Positions 24,582 through 33,902 of a stretch of 64,000 bases of DNA are shown piece after piece; positions within the stretch are counted from its first letter, which is position 1; every line of letters begins with the position of its first letter. The notes below the pieces were generated by a model, which did no database searches, had not been told where the DNA came from, and saw only the letters and a program-made list of their open reading frames with translations. The translations under genes and the position numbers were made by a program. Source of the stretch: DASSUW01 sp963730535 (GTDB taxonomy: Bacteria; Actinomycetota; Thermoleophilia; Solirubrobacterales; Solirubrobacteraceae); assembly GCA_963730535.1 (NCBI GenBank), contig CAVSRU010000003.1, forward strand, positions 62,001 to 126,000, read 5' to 3'.

Positions 24582-25511
24582 TCATCGGATCGTCGGCGTG
24601 CGGTGGCCGAAGAGCGACCGGTATTCCTGCGGCGAAGTGCCGATGTGCCGGTGGAAGGCCGCCCGAACGGAGGCCGGGGCGCCGAGTCCAGTAAGCCGGC
24701 CGATGTTCTCGACAGGCTCGGCGGTCATCTCCAGCAGCTCACGCGCTCGATCGATACGGGCGTCGGCGAGCCACCTCATCGGAGACACTCCGGTTTCCTC
24801 TCGAAACCGGCGGGTGAGTGTTCGTCGGGACATGTGGGCGCGCCTAGCGAGCGTGTCGAGGTCATGTGGAAGTGCGAGGTTCTCGAGCATCCAGTCGCGA
24901 AGCGGGCCGAGGTCGTGGCCACTCGCCTCAGGGACCAGCCGTTCGACGAATTGAGCCTGCCCTCCCTGTCGCTGCGGCGGAGCGACGAGCGCACGTGCCC
25001 GGGTGTTGGCGGCTGCAGCGCCGTGGTCGCGCCGGATGAGATGGAGGCACAAGTCGATCCCCGCCGTCACGCCGGCCGATGTCAGGGTGTCGCCGTCGTC
25101 AACGAACAGGCGGTTCGGCAACACCTCGACCGCGGGATAGCGGGCTTGCAGCTCGCGAGTCCATCGCCAGTGGGTTGTCGCGGGACGCCCGTCGAGGAGC
25201 CCGGCGGCGGCTAGCGCGAAGGCTCCAGTACAGATCGATACGAGCCGAACGCCGCGGACGCGTGCAACCCGCAACGCGTCGAGGACCGCCGCAGAGACAG
25301 TGGCGTCGACATCCTCGTAGCCCGGGACGATCACGGTGTCCGCTCGCTGGAGACCTTCGAGCCCGGCCGCCGTGTTGATGACAAACCCCGATCCGGGGAC
25401 CGGGGCGGCTCGGCCCTCTGCACAGACCGTCAGGTCGTAGTGGGGGTCCCGGCCGAAGACCTGCGTCGCGGTACCGAACTCAAGCGGGATCACGCCCGGC
25501 AACACGACCAC
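24582..25511 (-). CDS. GATase1-like/AraC family transcriptional regulator (FtrA type)
   Basis: A 309-residue regulator from a GTG start. Residues about 1-170 have the DJ-1/PfpI-like fold (LPGVIPLEFG, IVPGYEDVD, SICTGAFALAAAGLLDGRPATTHW). The Cys in SICTGAF is at the nucleophile position but is usually non-catalytic in this family. Residues about 200-300 hold two AraC helix-turn-helix motifs (TLARRAHMSRRTLTRRFREETG and IGRLTGLGAPASVRAAFHRHIGTSPQEYR). It probably activates a nearby or remote catabolic gene. No obvious target is adjacent; the HD-domain gene is divergent from it. Confidence 0.9.
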   Translation of the reverse strand: MVVLPGVIPLEFGTATQVFGRDPHYDLTVCAEGRAAPVPGSGFVINTAAGLEGLQRADTVIVPGYEDVDATVSAAVLDALRVARVRGVRLVSICTGAFALAAAGLLDGRPATTHWRWTRELQARYPAVEVLPNRLFVDDGDTLTSAGVTAGIDLCLHLIRRDHGAAAANTRARALVAPPQRQGGQAQFVERLVPEASGHDLGPLRDWMLENLALPHDLDTLARRAHMSRRTLTRRFREETGVSPMRWLADARIDRARELLEMTAEPVENIGRLTGLGAPASVRAAFHRHIGTSPQEYRSLFGHRTPTIR

Positions 25512-25611
25512 AGCGACTCGGTGAGGATGTCCCGACTCTATGGCCCGATCTTAGCGATAGACGACCTCCGGGCCACTGTTGGGCTACCGGTTGTCGAGCT
25601 ACCGTCCGGCC

Positions 25612-26199
25612 ATGAACGAGATCCTCGCGCTCCCCACCGGGCCGCTGGTCGACGCGAGCCTCGCACTAGTCCGGGCCACGGAGAGCCGCCCGATCGTGAA
25701 CCACAGCATCCGAACCTTCCTGTTCGCACGCTTGCTCGCCGAACACGAGGGCTGCTTGAACGACGCGGGCTACGACGAGGAGCTGCTCTTCGCCGCCACG
25801 GTGATGCACGATCTGGGGCTCGGCGAGCACGCCCGCGGTCAGGCTCGCTTCGAAGTTGAGGGAGCCGACCTGGCAGCCGCGGTGCTGAGAGAGCATGGTG
25901 TCGCGGAAGCCGACGTTGAGCGGGTCTGGGAGGCGATCGCTCTGCATTCATCTCACGGGCTCGCCGAGCGCCGCGGCCTCCTGACTTACCTCACCTACAA
26001 GGGCGTCTTCATCGACGCGGGGCGACTCACAGGTGTCGTGGCCGATGGGCTCCGCAAGGACGTGCTCGATGCGTACCCCAAGCCTGCTGCACGACGGTAC
26101 ATCGCGGACGCGATCATCGAGCATGCGAACCGGTCCTCGGCGGCGGCGCCGCCCGGTTCGCTCGCGGCGTATCTACTTCTCCAACAGCGGGAGGGGTAG
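25612..26199 (+). CDS. HD-domain phosphohydrolase-like protein
   Basis: A 195-residue protein with the HD superfamily metal ligands: His in VNHSIRTFLFARLL, the HD pair in VMHDLGLGEH, and a later His in AIALHSSHGLAERRG. The arrangement resembles the cyanamide hydratase-like HD subgroup of fungi and actinobacteria, but substrate assignment needs more than these motifs. ATG 25612 was chosen because it begins the conserved helix; an upstream ATG at 25579 adds 11 residues without similarity. It is divergent from the AraC-type regulator, which may control it. Confidence 0.8.
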   Translation: MNEILALPTGPLVDASLALVRATESRPIVNHSIRTFLFARLLAEHEGCLNDAGYDEELLFAATVMHDLGLGEHARGQARFEVEGADLAAAVLREHGVAEADVERVWEAIALHSSHGLAERRGLLTYLTYKGVFIDAGRLTGVVADGLRKDVLDAYPKPAARRYIADAIIEHANRSSAAAPPGSLAAYLLLQQREG

Positions 26200-26322
26200 T
26201 CCAAACGGCCCGATCGTGCGATCTCTTGCGGGCGGCTACACATCGCACGTTCATGCGGTGGCCGACGCATCACGACCTGCGACGGTCCCGATCCGTTACT
26301 CCACGAGTCGAGAGAAGCCAGC

Positions 26323-27582
26323 GTGTCCGAGACCCTCTCGCGCGGCCGGCGCGTGAGCTCGAGCGCGCTGCGTCCCACCCGGTCGCGTCACCTCCGGCCG
26401 CGCGACGGCGACGAGCAGCGCACGACGGCGTTCGAGCTGTTCTTCGATCTCGTCTACATCTTCGCCCTCACGCAGCTCTCGCACCTGGTGATCGACGGGG
26501 AGCTGCGGATCGAGGCGATCGGCCAGGCGGCGTTCCTGTTGCTCGTCGTGTGGTGGGCGTGGATCTACACGACCTGGATGGTCAACTGGTTCGACCCGCG
26601 CTCGCCGGTCGTGCGCGTCGTGCTCATGGGGGCCGCGCTCGTGAGTCTGCTGATGTCGGCGGCGATCCCGACCGCCTTCACGAGCACTGCCGCGTTGTTC
26701 GCCGGCGCGTACGTAACGCTGCAGGTCGGCCGCAACGTCGCGCAGCTGCTCTTGCTGCACAGGGGCGAGCCACTGCGGCCGCTGTTCCAGGGCGTCGTGG
26801 TCTGGAGCTGCGCGTCGGGGATCCTGTGGATCGCCGGGGCGCTCGTGTCGCCGTCCGCCCGGCTTGCGGTGTGGGGCGCGGCGCTCGCGGTCGACCTGGC
26901 GGCTCCGTTCGTCGGCTTCCGCACTCCGTTGCTCGGCCGGTCGCGAACCGGCGAGTGGGACATCGAGGGCGGGCATTTCGCCGATCGCGTCCAGGCCTTC
27001 CTGATCATCGCACTGGGCGAGTCGATCGTCGTGACCGGCGCCACCGCAAGCACGCGCGGGCTGCCACTCGACGTCGTGATGGCGCTCGCGTGTGCGTTCA
27101 CGATCACCGCCACGCTGTGCTGGCTGTACTTCGATGAGGTGGCCGGGCAGGCGCAACGGCACATCGCCGAGTCCGACGACCCGGGGCGGCTTGCGCGCGA
27201 CGCGTACAGCTATCTGCACCTGCCGATCGTCGCCGGGATCATCATGGTCGCGATCGCCGATGATCTGCTGATCGCCCATCCCGACGAGCCGCTCGCCGCC
27301 GCGGGCGTCGCGATGGTGGTCGGGGGACCGGCGCTGTACCTGGTCGGCGAGTCGCTGGTCCGGCTGCGGATGCGGAGCTCGGTGAGCCGCCGGCGCCTCT
27401 TGGCGGTGATCGCGCTCGTGCTTCTCGGGATGCTCGGGCGTCAGCTCCCGGCGCTGGCGCTGTCGGCCGGGGTCGCGGCGATCCTGGCCGTGCTGACGGC
27501 CTGGGATCGTGAGCGCAGCCGCTCGCTCAGCGAGGCGTCCTCGGCCGACCGGCGCCTCCTTGATCTCCTTCGCCGGGAGTAG
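26323..27582 (+). CDS. ltrA: low temperature requirement protein A family membrane protein
   Basis: A 419-residue protein with 10-12 membrane helices. The family signature TTAFELFFDLVYIFALTQLSH lies after a short basic N-terminus, followed by WWAWIYTTWMVNWFDPRSP and HFADRVQAFLIIALGESIVVTG, all typical of LtrA. The family was named from a Listeria low-temperature growth phenotype; its molecular activity is unknown. It stands alone on the plus strand ahead of the membrane zinc peptidase. The start at 26323 follows a non-coding gap of about 120 bases. Confidence 0.92.
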   Translation: MSETLSRGRRVSSSALRPTRSRHLRPRDGDEQRTTAFELFFDLVYIFALTQLSHLVIDGELRIEAIGQAAFLLLVVWWAWIYTTWMVNWFDPRSPVVRVVLMGAALVSLLMSAAIPTAFTSTAALFAGAYVTLQVGRNVAQLLLLHRGEPLRPLFQGVVVWSCASGILWIAGALVSPSARLAVWGAALAVDLAAPFVGFRTPLLGRSRTGEWDIEGGHFADRVQAFLIIALGESIVVTGATASTRGLPLDVVMALACAFTITATLCWLYFDEVAGQAQRHIAESDDPGRLARDAYSYLHLPIVAGIIMVAIADDLLIAHPDEPLAAAGVAMVVGGPALYLVGESLVRLRMRSSVSRRRLLAVIALVLLGMLGRQLPALALSAGVAAILAVLTAWDRERSRSLSEASSADRRLLDLLRRE

Positions 27583-27660
27583 GAGCGACCGCTGCGGTAC
27601 GTGAGAGATACGGCTGCGGACCGATGACAGGGACGCCGACCTCGGGCAGCATCCCGAGCG

Positions 27661-28347
27661 TTGATCGAGCTGCTTTGGCTGTTGCTGTTGGTCCCCCTCG
27701 TCGCCGGCGTCCTCGTGCAGCGGCGCGTTCGATCCGTGTTCGCGCGCTACCGCGCCATCGCCAATCGCGCCGGCGTGACGGGCGCGCAGCTGGCCAGGGC
27801 GTTGCTGGACGCCCATGGCCTCGGTCGTGTGCGCGTCGAGCAGACGCCCGGGTTCCTCAGCGACCACTACGACGGCTCGATGCAGACGCTGCGGCTGTCC
27901 GAGGCGGTCGCGGGCGAGCGCAGCGTGGCAGCGCTCGGGATCGCCGCCCACGAGGTCTCTCACGCCTACCAGGACGAGGACGGCAGCCGGGTCTATCGCG
28001 CGCGCCGCGCCGTCGGAGAGCCCCTCGCCAAGCTCGCGCCCTGGTCAGGGTTCTTCTTCATCGGCGGCTTCTGGTTCGGCGTCCCGATCCTCATGGTGCT
28101 CTCGATCGCGTACGTCGCCGGGATGGTCATCTTCGCGCTCGCCACCCTGCCGGTCGAGATCAGCGCGAGCCATCGCGCCCTGACCCTGCTGCGCGACAAC
28201 GGCCTGACCGACGCTGAGGAGACCGGGGACGTCGAGCGGGTGCTCAGGGCCGCGGCCCTCACATACGTCGTCGGGCTGCTGCAGCAGCTCGGACTGCTGT
28301 TCGCGCTCATCCTCGTCGCCGAGGCGACACGCCGCCTGGCGACATAG
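27661..28347 (+). CDS. YugP-type membrane zinc metallopeptidase
   Basis: A 228-residue membrane protein. It has an N-terminal helix (about 3-19), the conserved FLSDHYDGSMQTLRLSEAVA, the zinc motif HEVSH (97-101) in AALGIAAHEVSHAYQD, two following helices (about 130-160) and LPVEISASHRAL before a last helix. This matches the YugP/PF04298 neutral zinc peptidase family, whose substrates are unknown. The apparent start is TTG at 27661 with no clear ribosome-binding site. It is convergent with the minus-strand VIT-like gene. Confidence 0.87.
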   Translation: MIELLWLLLLVPLVAGVLVQRRVRSVFARYRAIANRAGVTGAQLARALLDAHGLGRVRVEQTPGFLSDHYDGSMQTLRLSEAVAGERSVAALGIAAHEVSHAYQDEDGSRVYRARRAVGEPLAKLAPWSGFFFIGGFWFGVPILMVLSIAYVAGMVIFALATLPVEISASHRALTLLRDNGLTDAEETGDVERVLRAAALTYVVGLLQQLGLLFALILVAEATRRLAT

Positions 28348-28500
28348 GGCCGCGCGTCGAGGAGCGCGGTGCAGCGGCTCGATCAGGCGGGATGCGGTGG
28401 CGCGTCGCGACCGTCGTGGGCCGGGATCATCCGCCGGCGATCACCACGAGGTTGTTACTCGTAGCCGCCGTTGCTGTTCCTCCCAGGTGTTGATGTGCAC

Positions 28501-28989
28501 TCATCCGGCGGCGGCGCCGAGCGCTGCGCTCAACGAGGCGATGATCCCGCCGCCGACAGCGACGGCGACGAACGAGCGCGTGAAGCTCGTCCGGAACGCC
28601 ACCGCCCGCAGCACCGCCAGCGAGATCAGCTCGACCGCAACCACGACCACCGCCACGACGATTGCGACGTGGTAGTCGGCGATCAGGAACGGCAGGGTGT
28701 GGAAGACGCCGCCGACGAACGTCCCGAGCCCGGTGATGGCGCCGCGGACGATCGGGCTGCCGCGTCCGGTGAGATCGCCGGTGTCCGATAGGCCTTCGGA
28801 GAACGCCATGCTCACCCCGGCTCCGAGAGCGGTCGCCAGGCCGGTGAAGAAGGCGGTGAGCGGCTGGTGCGTCGCGAGCACGACCGTGAAGATCGGAGCC
28901 AGCGTCGACAGCGAGCCGTCCATCAGCCCGCTCAGGGCGGGCTGCGCACGCTGAAGGAGAAAGCTGCGGTCGATCGCCGTCTTGCTCAT
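28501..28989 (-). CDS. VIT1/CCC1-like membrane protein
   Basis: A 162-residue protein. The first segment (SFLLQRAQPALSGLMDGSLSTLAPIFTVVLA) matches the opening helix of VIT1/CCC1 iron-manganese transporter family members, including the conserved DG. GLATALGAGVSMAFSEGLSDTGDLTGRG and three more helices follow. The protein is shorter than canonical VIT1 and lacks the cytosolic metal-binding domain, so transport of Fe or Mn is an inference. It is the last gene of a minus-strand group starting at 31290 (ohr). Confidence 0.72.
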   Translation of the reverse strand: MSKTAIDRSFLLQRAQPALSGLMDGSLSTLAPIFTVVLATHQPLTAFFTGLATALGAGVSMAFSEGLSDTGDLTGRGSPIVRGAITGLGTFVGGVFHTLPFLIADYHVAIVVAVVVVAVELISLAVLRAVAFRTSFTRSFVAVAVGGGIIASLSAALGAAAG

Positions 28990-29099
28990 GCCGCCCGGAT
29001 GATCGAAGCTCTCCCCGCGCTCGTCATCGGCCTGAGGTGGACACTTCGCGCTACCGCATCGGGGGTAGGGTGCTAGGCGTAGCGCGATCGCCTCGTCGG

Positions 29100-29576
29100 T
29101 CAGCGGCGCCTGGCGGGAAGGCCACTGAGCGCGAGGAAGCTGACGAGGAACACCGTGGCGGCGGCCTCCGCGATGATCGTGAGCACGATCGCGGTGCGAT
29201 AGCCGTTCTCGGTGAAGTTGAACAGGCTGCTCGACTCCGAGATGAACAGTGCCACGAGCGACAGGACCGCGAGCCCGATGCCGGCGACGGCGAAGCCGGC
29301 GCGGACCAGGTCGGCATGGCGCCCGGCGACGCGCCCAAGCGGCGCGACCAGCCCGGCGGCGATGACCACCGCCGACACGAAGTTGAGGAAGAAGAGCGTG
29401 CCGATCGTGGGCACGGTCGAGTAGTCCTGGCCGTAGAACTGCTGGATGTGGATGACCCCGGTCGCCAGGACTCCGAGTGCGCCGAGGTAGAGCGCGGCGC
29501 GGGCCATGGTCGACCGGCGGGCCATGGTCATCCGGCCCGCGGTGGCCGAGGACCTGATGTTGGGATTTGCGCTCAC
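29100..29576 (-). CDS. four-helix membrane protein
   Basis: A 158-residue protein with four predicted helices (about 27-45, 59-82, 95-115 and 128-150) and a basic N-terminus. YLGALGVLATGVIHIQQFYGQDYSTVPTIGTLFFLN is characteristic of small uncharacterised actinobacterial membrane proteins often found near cupredoxins or DoxX proteins. It lies between the secreted protein at 29601 (24-base gap) and the VIT-like gene. Function unknown. Confidence 0.75.
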   Translation of the reverse strand: MSANPNIRSSATAGRMTMARRSTMARAALYLGALGVLATGVIHIQQFYGQDYSTVPTIGTLFFLNFVSAVVIAAGLVAPLGRVAGRHADLVRAGFAVAGIGLAVLSLVALFISESSSLFNFTENGYRTAIVLTIIAEAAATVFLVSFLALSGLPARRR

Positions 29577-29600
29577 TGGTGTCTCCTGGGTTCTGGATAA

Positions 29601-30188
29601 CTAGGACGTGAAGCTCGAGACGGCTCGTTCCAACGTGGCCGCTTGCTGGTGCCAGAGCGAGGTCGGGGCCGCGGCTACGACCACCGCGGTCGATCGGGGG
29701 CCGGACACCAGGCATGCGATCTCGCGGTACGTGGCCTTCGAGGTCGTGTAGTCGTCGATCACGCACGATCCGCGTCCGGCGCGGAAGGTGAGGTCGCTGG
29801 ACGAGGCGATCAGCCGCACGTCTCGGTCGCCTTCGCCCCGGTTGTGCGCCGGGCGGAAGCGGCTCCAGTTCGCGAGCGTCTCCGTCCCCTGCCGCGGGGT
29901 GGCGTTGAGGTAGCCCTCTATCCGGCCGTGCCGGAGCAGGGCCACTGACGCCGTGCCCGGGTCGGTCCTGATCGGTCGCCATCCGGGCGGGTACGGGAGT
30001 GTCGCCCCGTCCGCGATGCGGACGACGTGCCAGCCGGCCGGCGGCGCAGCCGGGTGCAGCCAGGCAAACGGGTCGGCGGCCGGGCGGTGGCTCGATCCGC
30101 CACCGCCGGCCAGCACCAGGACCAGCACGACCGCGGCCAGAGGTGGCACCAACAGGCCTGCGGTCGCGCGGGTCGGCCTGCGCATCAC
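29601..30188 (-). CDS. secreted/membrane-anchored hypothetical protein
   Basis: A 195-residue protein with one N-terminal hydrophobic helix (about 9-28) ending in a Gly-rich stretch, then an extracytoplasmic domain containing WHVVRIADGATLPYPPGWRP, VALLRHGRIEGYLNATP and a Cys pair (CVIDDY, IACLVSG). The strand pattern recalls PsbP-like or lipoprotein LpqN-like folds, but no family is certain. It overlaps the upstream lipoprotein gene by one base, indicating translational coupling in the ohr operon. Confidence 0.72.
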   Translation of the reverse strand: MMRRPTRATAGLLVPPLAAVVLVLVLAGGGGSSHRPAADPFAWLHPAAPPAGWHVVRIADGATLPYPPGWRPIRTDPGTASVALLRHGRIEGYLNATPRQGTETLANWSRFRPAHNRGEGDRDVRLIASSSDLTFRAGRGSCVIDDYTTSKATYREIACLVSGPRSTAVVVAAAPTSLWHQQAATLERAVSSFTS

Positions 30189-30823
30189 TAGACGCCGCCG
30201 TCCCCGTCGTCGGGGCCGCCGTTGTTGTCCGCATCGCCGTCACCGCCGTTGTTCTGCGGGATGGGGTTCGACGGTGTGGGAGTCGGCGTCGCCCTTGGAG
30301 TCGGCGGCGGCGTCGGCGTCGCCCGCGGCGTGGGCGCCGGAGTCGGCGCCGGCGACGCCGGCGGCGAGACCCGGTTGCCCGCCGCGGACACCGCGAACCA
30401 GGTGCCTCCGAACGCCGTCACGCCCTCGCCGTTGGTGTCCTTCGCCTTCTTGTCCTTCACGAAGTAGTACAGCGGGTGGCCGTTGTATGTGACCTGCGCG
30501 CCGCTTGTGGTTCCCACCAGCGCTGCGCTCGCGCCGCTCCCGACCGCCGGCTTGCCGTTGGCCCGCAGCGGCGGCCAGGCGACGGCGCACGCGCCGGAGC
30601 ACGCGCTCTTCGTCCCCGAGTCCTTGGTGAACAAGTACAGGGTGCGGCCGTTCGCGCCCACGAGGATCCTGCCCAGGTGGCTGTTCGCCACGCTGACCGC
30701 GACCGATCCGCTCGCGGTCTGGCGGTGCGGCGCCGGTGCGGTGGCACTCCCGTTGCCGCCGCCGCAGGCAGCGATCGACAGGGCGGTGAGCGGCACCAGG
30801 GCCGCGGCGGCCAGGGCCCTCAT
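30188..30823 (-). CDS. lipoprotein with secreted-repeat (PF03640-like) domain
   Basis: A 211-residue lipoprotein with a lipobox ending SIAAC (Cys20). Two copies of the COG4315 motif follow: LGRILVGANGRTLYLFTKDSG with CSGACAVAWPPL, then VTYNGHPLYYFVKDKKAKDTNGEG with FGGTWFAV. A Pro/Thr-rich repeat tail (about 155-195) probably spans the wall and ends in Asn/Asp-rich residues. Such proteins are often linked to redox or haem-related envelope processes. It overlaps the ohr stop by four bases. Confidence 0.85.
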   Translation of the reverse strand: MRALAAAALVPLTALSIAACGGGNGSATAPAPHRQTASGSVAVSVANSHLGRILVGANGRTLYLFTKDSGTKSACSGACAVAWPPLRANGKPAVGSGASAALVGTTSGAQVTYNGHPLYYFVKDKKAKDTNGEGVTAFGGTWFAVSAAGNRVSPPASPAPTPAPTPRATPTPPPTPRATPTPTPSNPIPQNNGGDGDADNNGGPDDGDGGV

Positions 30824-31290
30824 GCCGCCACCGCGTCGGAGGTCGTCTCGACACCGCGACCGTTGACGCTCAGCGCCACGTCGATGTTGCCGCGGGTCGC
30901 GTTCGAGTACGGGCAGGTCCGGTGTGCCTCTCTCACTAGCGCCTCGGCCACGGCCGGGTCGTTGACCGCGGGCAGCGTGATCGCGAGCTCGGCGGCGAGC
31001 TTCCAGCGCCGGTCCTCCGCGGGCACCAGCATCACCCTCGAGTCGATTGCGACGTCGCCCACCTCCTGCCGCTGGCGCCGGCCCGCGGCGCCCAGGGCGG
31101 ATTCGAAGCAGGCGGCGTAGCCGACCGCGAAGAGCTCCTCAGGATTGGTGCCGCCGCCCTGTCCGCCCATCTCGGTCGGCGTCCGCAGGTCCACGTCCAG
31201 CGCCCCGTCGGCCGTACGGCCGTGCCCTTCGGTCCGCCCGCCGGTGACGTGTGCCTCGGCGGTGTAGATGATGCGTTGACTCGGCGTCAT
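30820..31290 (-). CDS. ohr: organic hydroperoxide resistance protein (Ohr/OsmC)
   Basis: A 156-residue OsmC-fold peroxidase. The reactive Cys61 lies in GYAACFESAL and the resolving Cys126 in HRTCPYSNATRGNIDV, with the Ohr-type Arg in TGGRTEG and the family motif NPEELFAVGYAAC. It reduces fatty-acid and other organic hydroperoxides using lipoylated proteins. It is the first gene of a minus-strand operon with the repeat lipoprotein, secreted protein, membrane protein and VIT-like gene, suggesting an envelope oxidative-stress function. No OhrR-type regulator is visible nearby. Confidence 0.93.
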   Translation of the reverse strand: MTPSQRIIYTAEAHVTGGRTEGHGRTADGALDVDLRTPTEMGGQGGGTNPEELFAVGYAACFESALGAAGRRQRQEVGDVAIDSRVMLVPAEDRRWKLAAELAITLPAVNDPAVAEALVREAHRTCPYSNATRGNIDVALSVNGRGVETTSDAVAA

Positions 31291-31485
31291 GTGCGCTCCT
31301 CTGAGTCCCGTTCGTTGGTCCTCCCAGGGTCCTCCGCGCGGCGCCGTCTGTCGTCGGCTTGGCGGCTACTCGTTGACGTGAGGCTGGCGCGGCAGCCGAG
31401 GGCGGCGACTACTCCCGCGGGAGGCGCGAAGAGTCGCCCGGACGCCGACAGAGCAGCGGACCGGGGCACCGGTAGGCTCACCGCT

Positions 31486-31740
31486 GTGCCCAAGGGCAGG
31501 CATCCACCGGAACATGAGCCGTTCGACGTGACCTTGCCCGAAGGCTTTGAACTCGGGGAGCACCGATCGACGCTCGAGGAGGCGGCGCAGCAGGCAGGTT
31601 GGACGATCGAGCACGACGGCGCAGTGATTGCCGTGCGCGACGTCTGGACGGAGAACGAGGATCACGCGGCATGGCTCGTCGCGACGAAGGTCGGCCTGCC
31701 GCTGGAGCGAGTCACCGTCTGGGCCGGCCGCGACGCGTGA
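31486..31740 (+). CDS. small hypothetical protein
   Basis: An 84-residue acidic protein from a GTG start. EPFDVTLPEGFELGEHRSTLEEAAQQAGWTIEHDGAVIAVRDVWTENEDHAAWLV suggests a compact alpha/beta domain. TAGGCT seven bases before the GTG would fit a leaderless promoter. I do not recognise the family. It sits between ohr (divergent) and the sensor kinase gene. Confidence 0.6.
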   Translation: MPKGRHPPEHEPFDVTLPEGFELGEHRSTLEEAAQQAGWTIEHDGAVIAVRDVWTENEDHAAWLVATKVGLPLERVTVWAGRDA

Positions 31741-31842
31741 TGTCACAGGTCCAGCTGCTATCCGGTCTTCGCTAGTCGCCGGCGCCAGACCCCCAAGGCC
31801 GGGCTCAATCGCCCTCGGCTATCGCATCATCTCGATCAGGAG

Positions 31843-33385
31843 ATGAAGGGTGCTCCATCCTCGCTTAAGGTCGCCGCCGTGACCGCGTGGACGCCAGCGC
31901 GGCGGCTCGGAGTTGGCGCCGAGATCGGCGTCGCCGCGCTCGTTGCCGTCGCCTGTTTCGTGATCGTCGCCGTGGCGGTCGCGGTGGTCGATCCCGTCGT
32001 GCTCGTGACCGTCATCGCCATCGCGTGCCTCGCGGCGGTGAGCGTGGTCGACCGCGTCTGGGACATCGCCTACGCCGTGCCCGTCGCCATCGCCTCGTTG
32101 GTGGCGTTCGACTGGTTCGAGCTCCCCCCTACCCATCCGCACGCGCTGCCGGACGCCGCAAACGCCGGCACCCTGCTCGTGTACCTGGCAGGCGGCGTGC
32201 TCGTCGGTCGGCTCGCGGCGTCCGCCGCCCGCCGTGCTGAAGCCGGTGAGGCGGCTCGGCGCGAGCTCTTCGAGGAGCAGTCGGCGCTGCGGCGCGTCGC
32301 GACGCTCGTCGCCCGCGAGTCGCCGCCGGCCGACGTGTTCGCCAAGGTCGCCGAGGAGCTCAGTCGTGTGCTGGGTGTCGAGGCCGCCCGCGTCGTCCGG
32401 TACGAGCCTGAGGGTGGGGCGACGGTCGTCGGCACCTGGGCGCCGCCGTCCGACGCGTTCGCGCTCGGGACGCCTCTGACCTTCGAGGGCGGGAGCGTGA
32501 CCGCTCAGGTGCACCGCACCCGCCGGCCCGCTCGCGTGGACGACTACGAGCTCGCGCACGGCGTTCTGGCCGGCACCGCGCGTGCGGAGGGCTACCGGTC
32601 CGGCGTCGGCGCCCCGATTGTGGTCGACGGCCGGCTGTGGGGGGTGATGATCGCGCTGTCGCAGCAGCCGACGCCGCTGCCGCCCGACACGGAGGCCCGG
32701 ATCGCCAACTTCAGCGAGCTCGTCGCGACCGCGATCGCCAACGTCGAGGCGCGGATCGAGCTCGCGGCCTCGCGCGCGCGCATCATCGCGGCCGCCGACC
32801 AGGAGCGCCGGAACGTGGTCCGCGACCTGCACGACGGCGCGCAGCAGAGGCTCGTCCACACGATCATCACGCTCGGCCTGGCGAGCCGCGCGATCGGACG
32901 ACCCGGGCGCCGCCGCCGAGCTGGTCTCCGAAGCGCTGGATCACGCGCGGCAGGCGAGCAACGAGCTGCGCGAGCTCGCGCACGGGATCATGCCGGCCGT
33001 CCTGCTGCAGGGCGGGCTCGTGGCGGGCGTTGACGCGCTGGCTGCGCGGATGCCGGTGCCGGTCGACGTGGGCGTCGACGTCGGCCGGCTCCCGGCTCAG
33101 GTGGAGGCGACGGCCTACTTCGTCGTCGCCGAGGCGCTGACCAACGTCGCCAAGCACGCGCACGCCCACCGCGTCGCGGTCGCCGCCCATCTCGGCGACG
33201 GCGCGCTGTGCGTGGAGGTGCGCGACGACGGGATCGGTGGCGCGCGGCGCGAGGGCAGCGGACTGCTCGGACTGCGCGACCGGCTGGCGGCGCTCGACGG
33301 CCGGCTGGAGCTGGACAGCGCCGCCGGCGGCGGCACGGTCGTCGCGGCCGCCATCCCACTCACCGTCCCGGCGATCACGAAGTAG
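31843..33385 (+). CDS. sensor histidine kinase (DUF4118-GAF-HisKA_3-HATPase), frameshifted
   Basis: Two frames give one complete kinase. The first frame has KdpD-like DUF4118 helices (about 20-110), a GAF domain (about 140-300) and the HisKA_3 box RRNVVRDLHDGAQQRLV with the phospho-acceptor His. The second frame resumes at DDPGAAAELVSEALDHARQ and continues through LRELAHGIMPAVL and the HATPase boxes (EALTNVAKHAHA, VEVRDDGIGGA, GLLGLRDRLAALDGRL). The shift lies at about 32893-32897 and amounts to one extra base. The rest is intact, so an assembly error or very recent mutation is likely. There is no response regulator beside it. Confidence 0.82.
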
Positions 33386-33393
33386 ACCGCTTG

Positions 33394-33759
33394 CTACTCC
33401 GCCACGAGCTCGCCCTTCATGAACGGATGGATGGTGCAGTGGTATGAGAAGCGGCCGGCCTGGGCGACGCGGATCGTCGCCGAATCACCCGACGCCACCG
33501 TCCCAGAGTCGAAGCTCTGGCCGTCGTCGGCGGTCAGCGTATGCGCCACGCCGTCGCTGTTTGTGACCTTGATGGGAGCACCGTGCCGCGCCGTGAGTGC
33601 GGCGGGGGCGAACTTGAAGTCGCTGATGGTGATCGTCGAGCCCGAGTGCGATGACGGGGCCGCCGGTGCGCTCGCGGTGCCGCTCCCACCGCCACCACAC
33701 CCGGCGAGCGTCGCGACGGTGAAAGCAATCAGGGACAGCCTGAGAATGTGACGTTTCAT
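33394..33759 (-). CDS. cupredoxin (plastocyanin-like) lipoprotein
   Basis: A 121-residue blue-copper-type protein. The lipobox LAGC places the lipidated Cys at 21. The cupredoxin fold carries a complete type 1 site: His73 (GVAHTLT), Cys108, His111 and Met114 in YHCTIHPFM. It is an outer-membrane-face electron carrier or copper-binding protein. The start at 33759 begins the signal peptide; upstream in-frame codons are not signal-like. It is convergent with the frameshifted kinase and divergent from the CorA pseudogene. Confidence 0.9.
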   Translation of the reverse strand: MKRHILRLSLIAFTVATLAGCGGGGSGTASAPAAPSSHSGSTITISDFKFAPAALTARHGAPIKVTNSDGVAHTLTADDGQSFDSGTVASGDSATIRVAQAGRFSYHCTIHPFMKGELVAE

Positions 33760-33902
33760 GTATCGCGACGCTAGGTGCAAGCCGGCGAGTCGTCGATCCG
33801 CGAGGCCGAACGCTCGATCGTGTGGCCTGATGATCGAGAGGGCCGATCGGCCGATCGCATCTCCGCGTTGGCTCCGGACTCGGCCGGTCATACCGTGCAG
33901 TC

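Noticed and set aside
26296..27963. 555-codon open frame on the minus strand
   Set aside because: It is antisense to ltrA and the zinc peptidase, both of which have clear family motifs; the translation is Arg/His/Asp-rich shadow sequence.
30270..30360. Short repeat resembling a CRISPR or satellite
   Set aside because: It encodes the Pro/Thr-rich tail repeats of the lipoprotein; there are no spacers.
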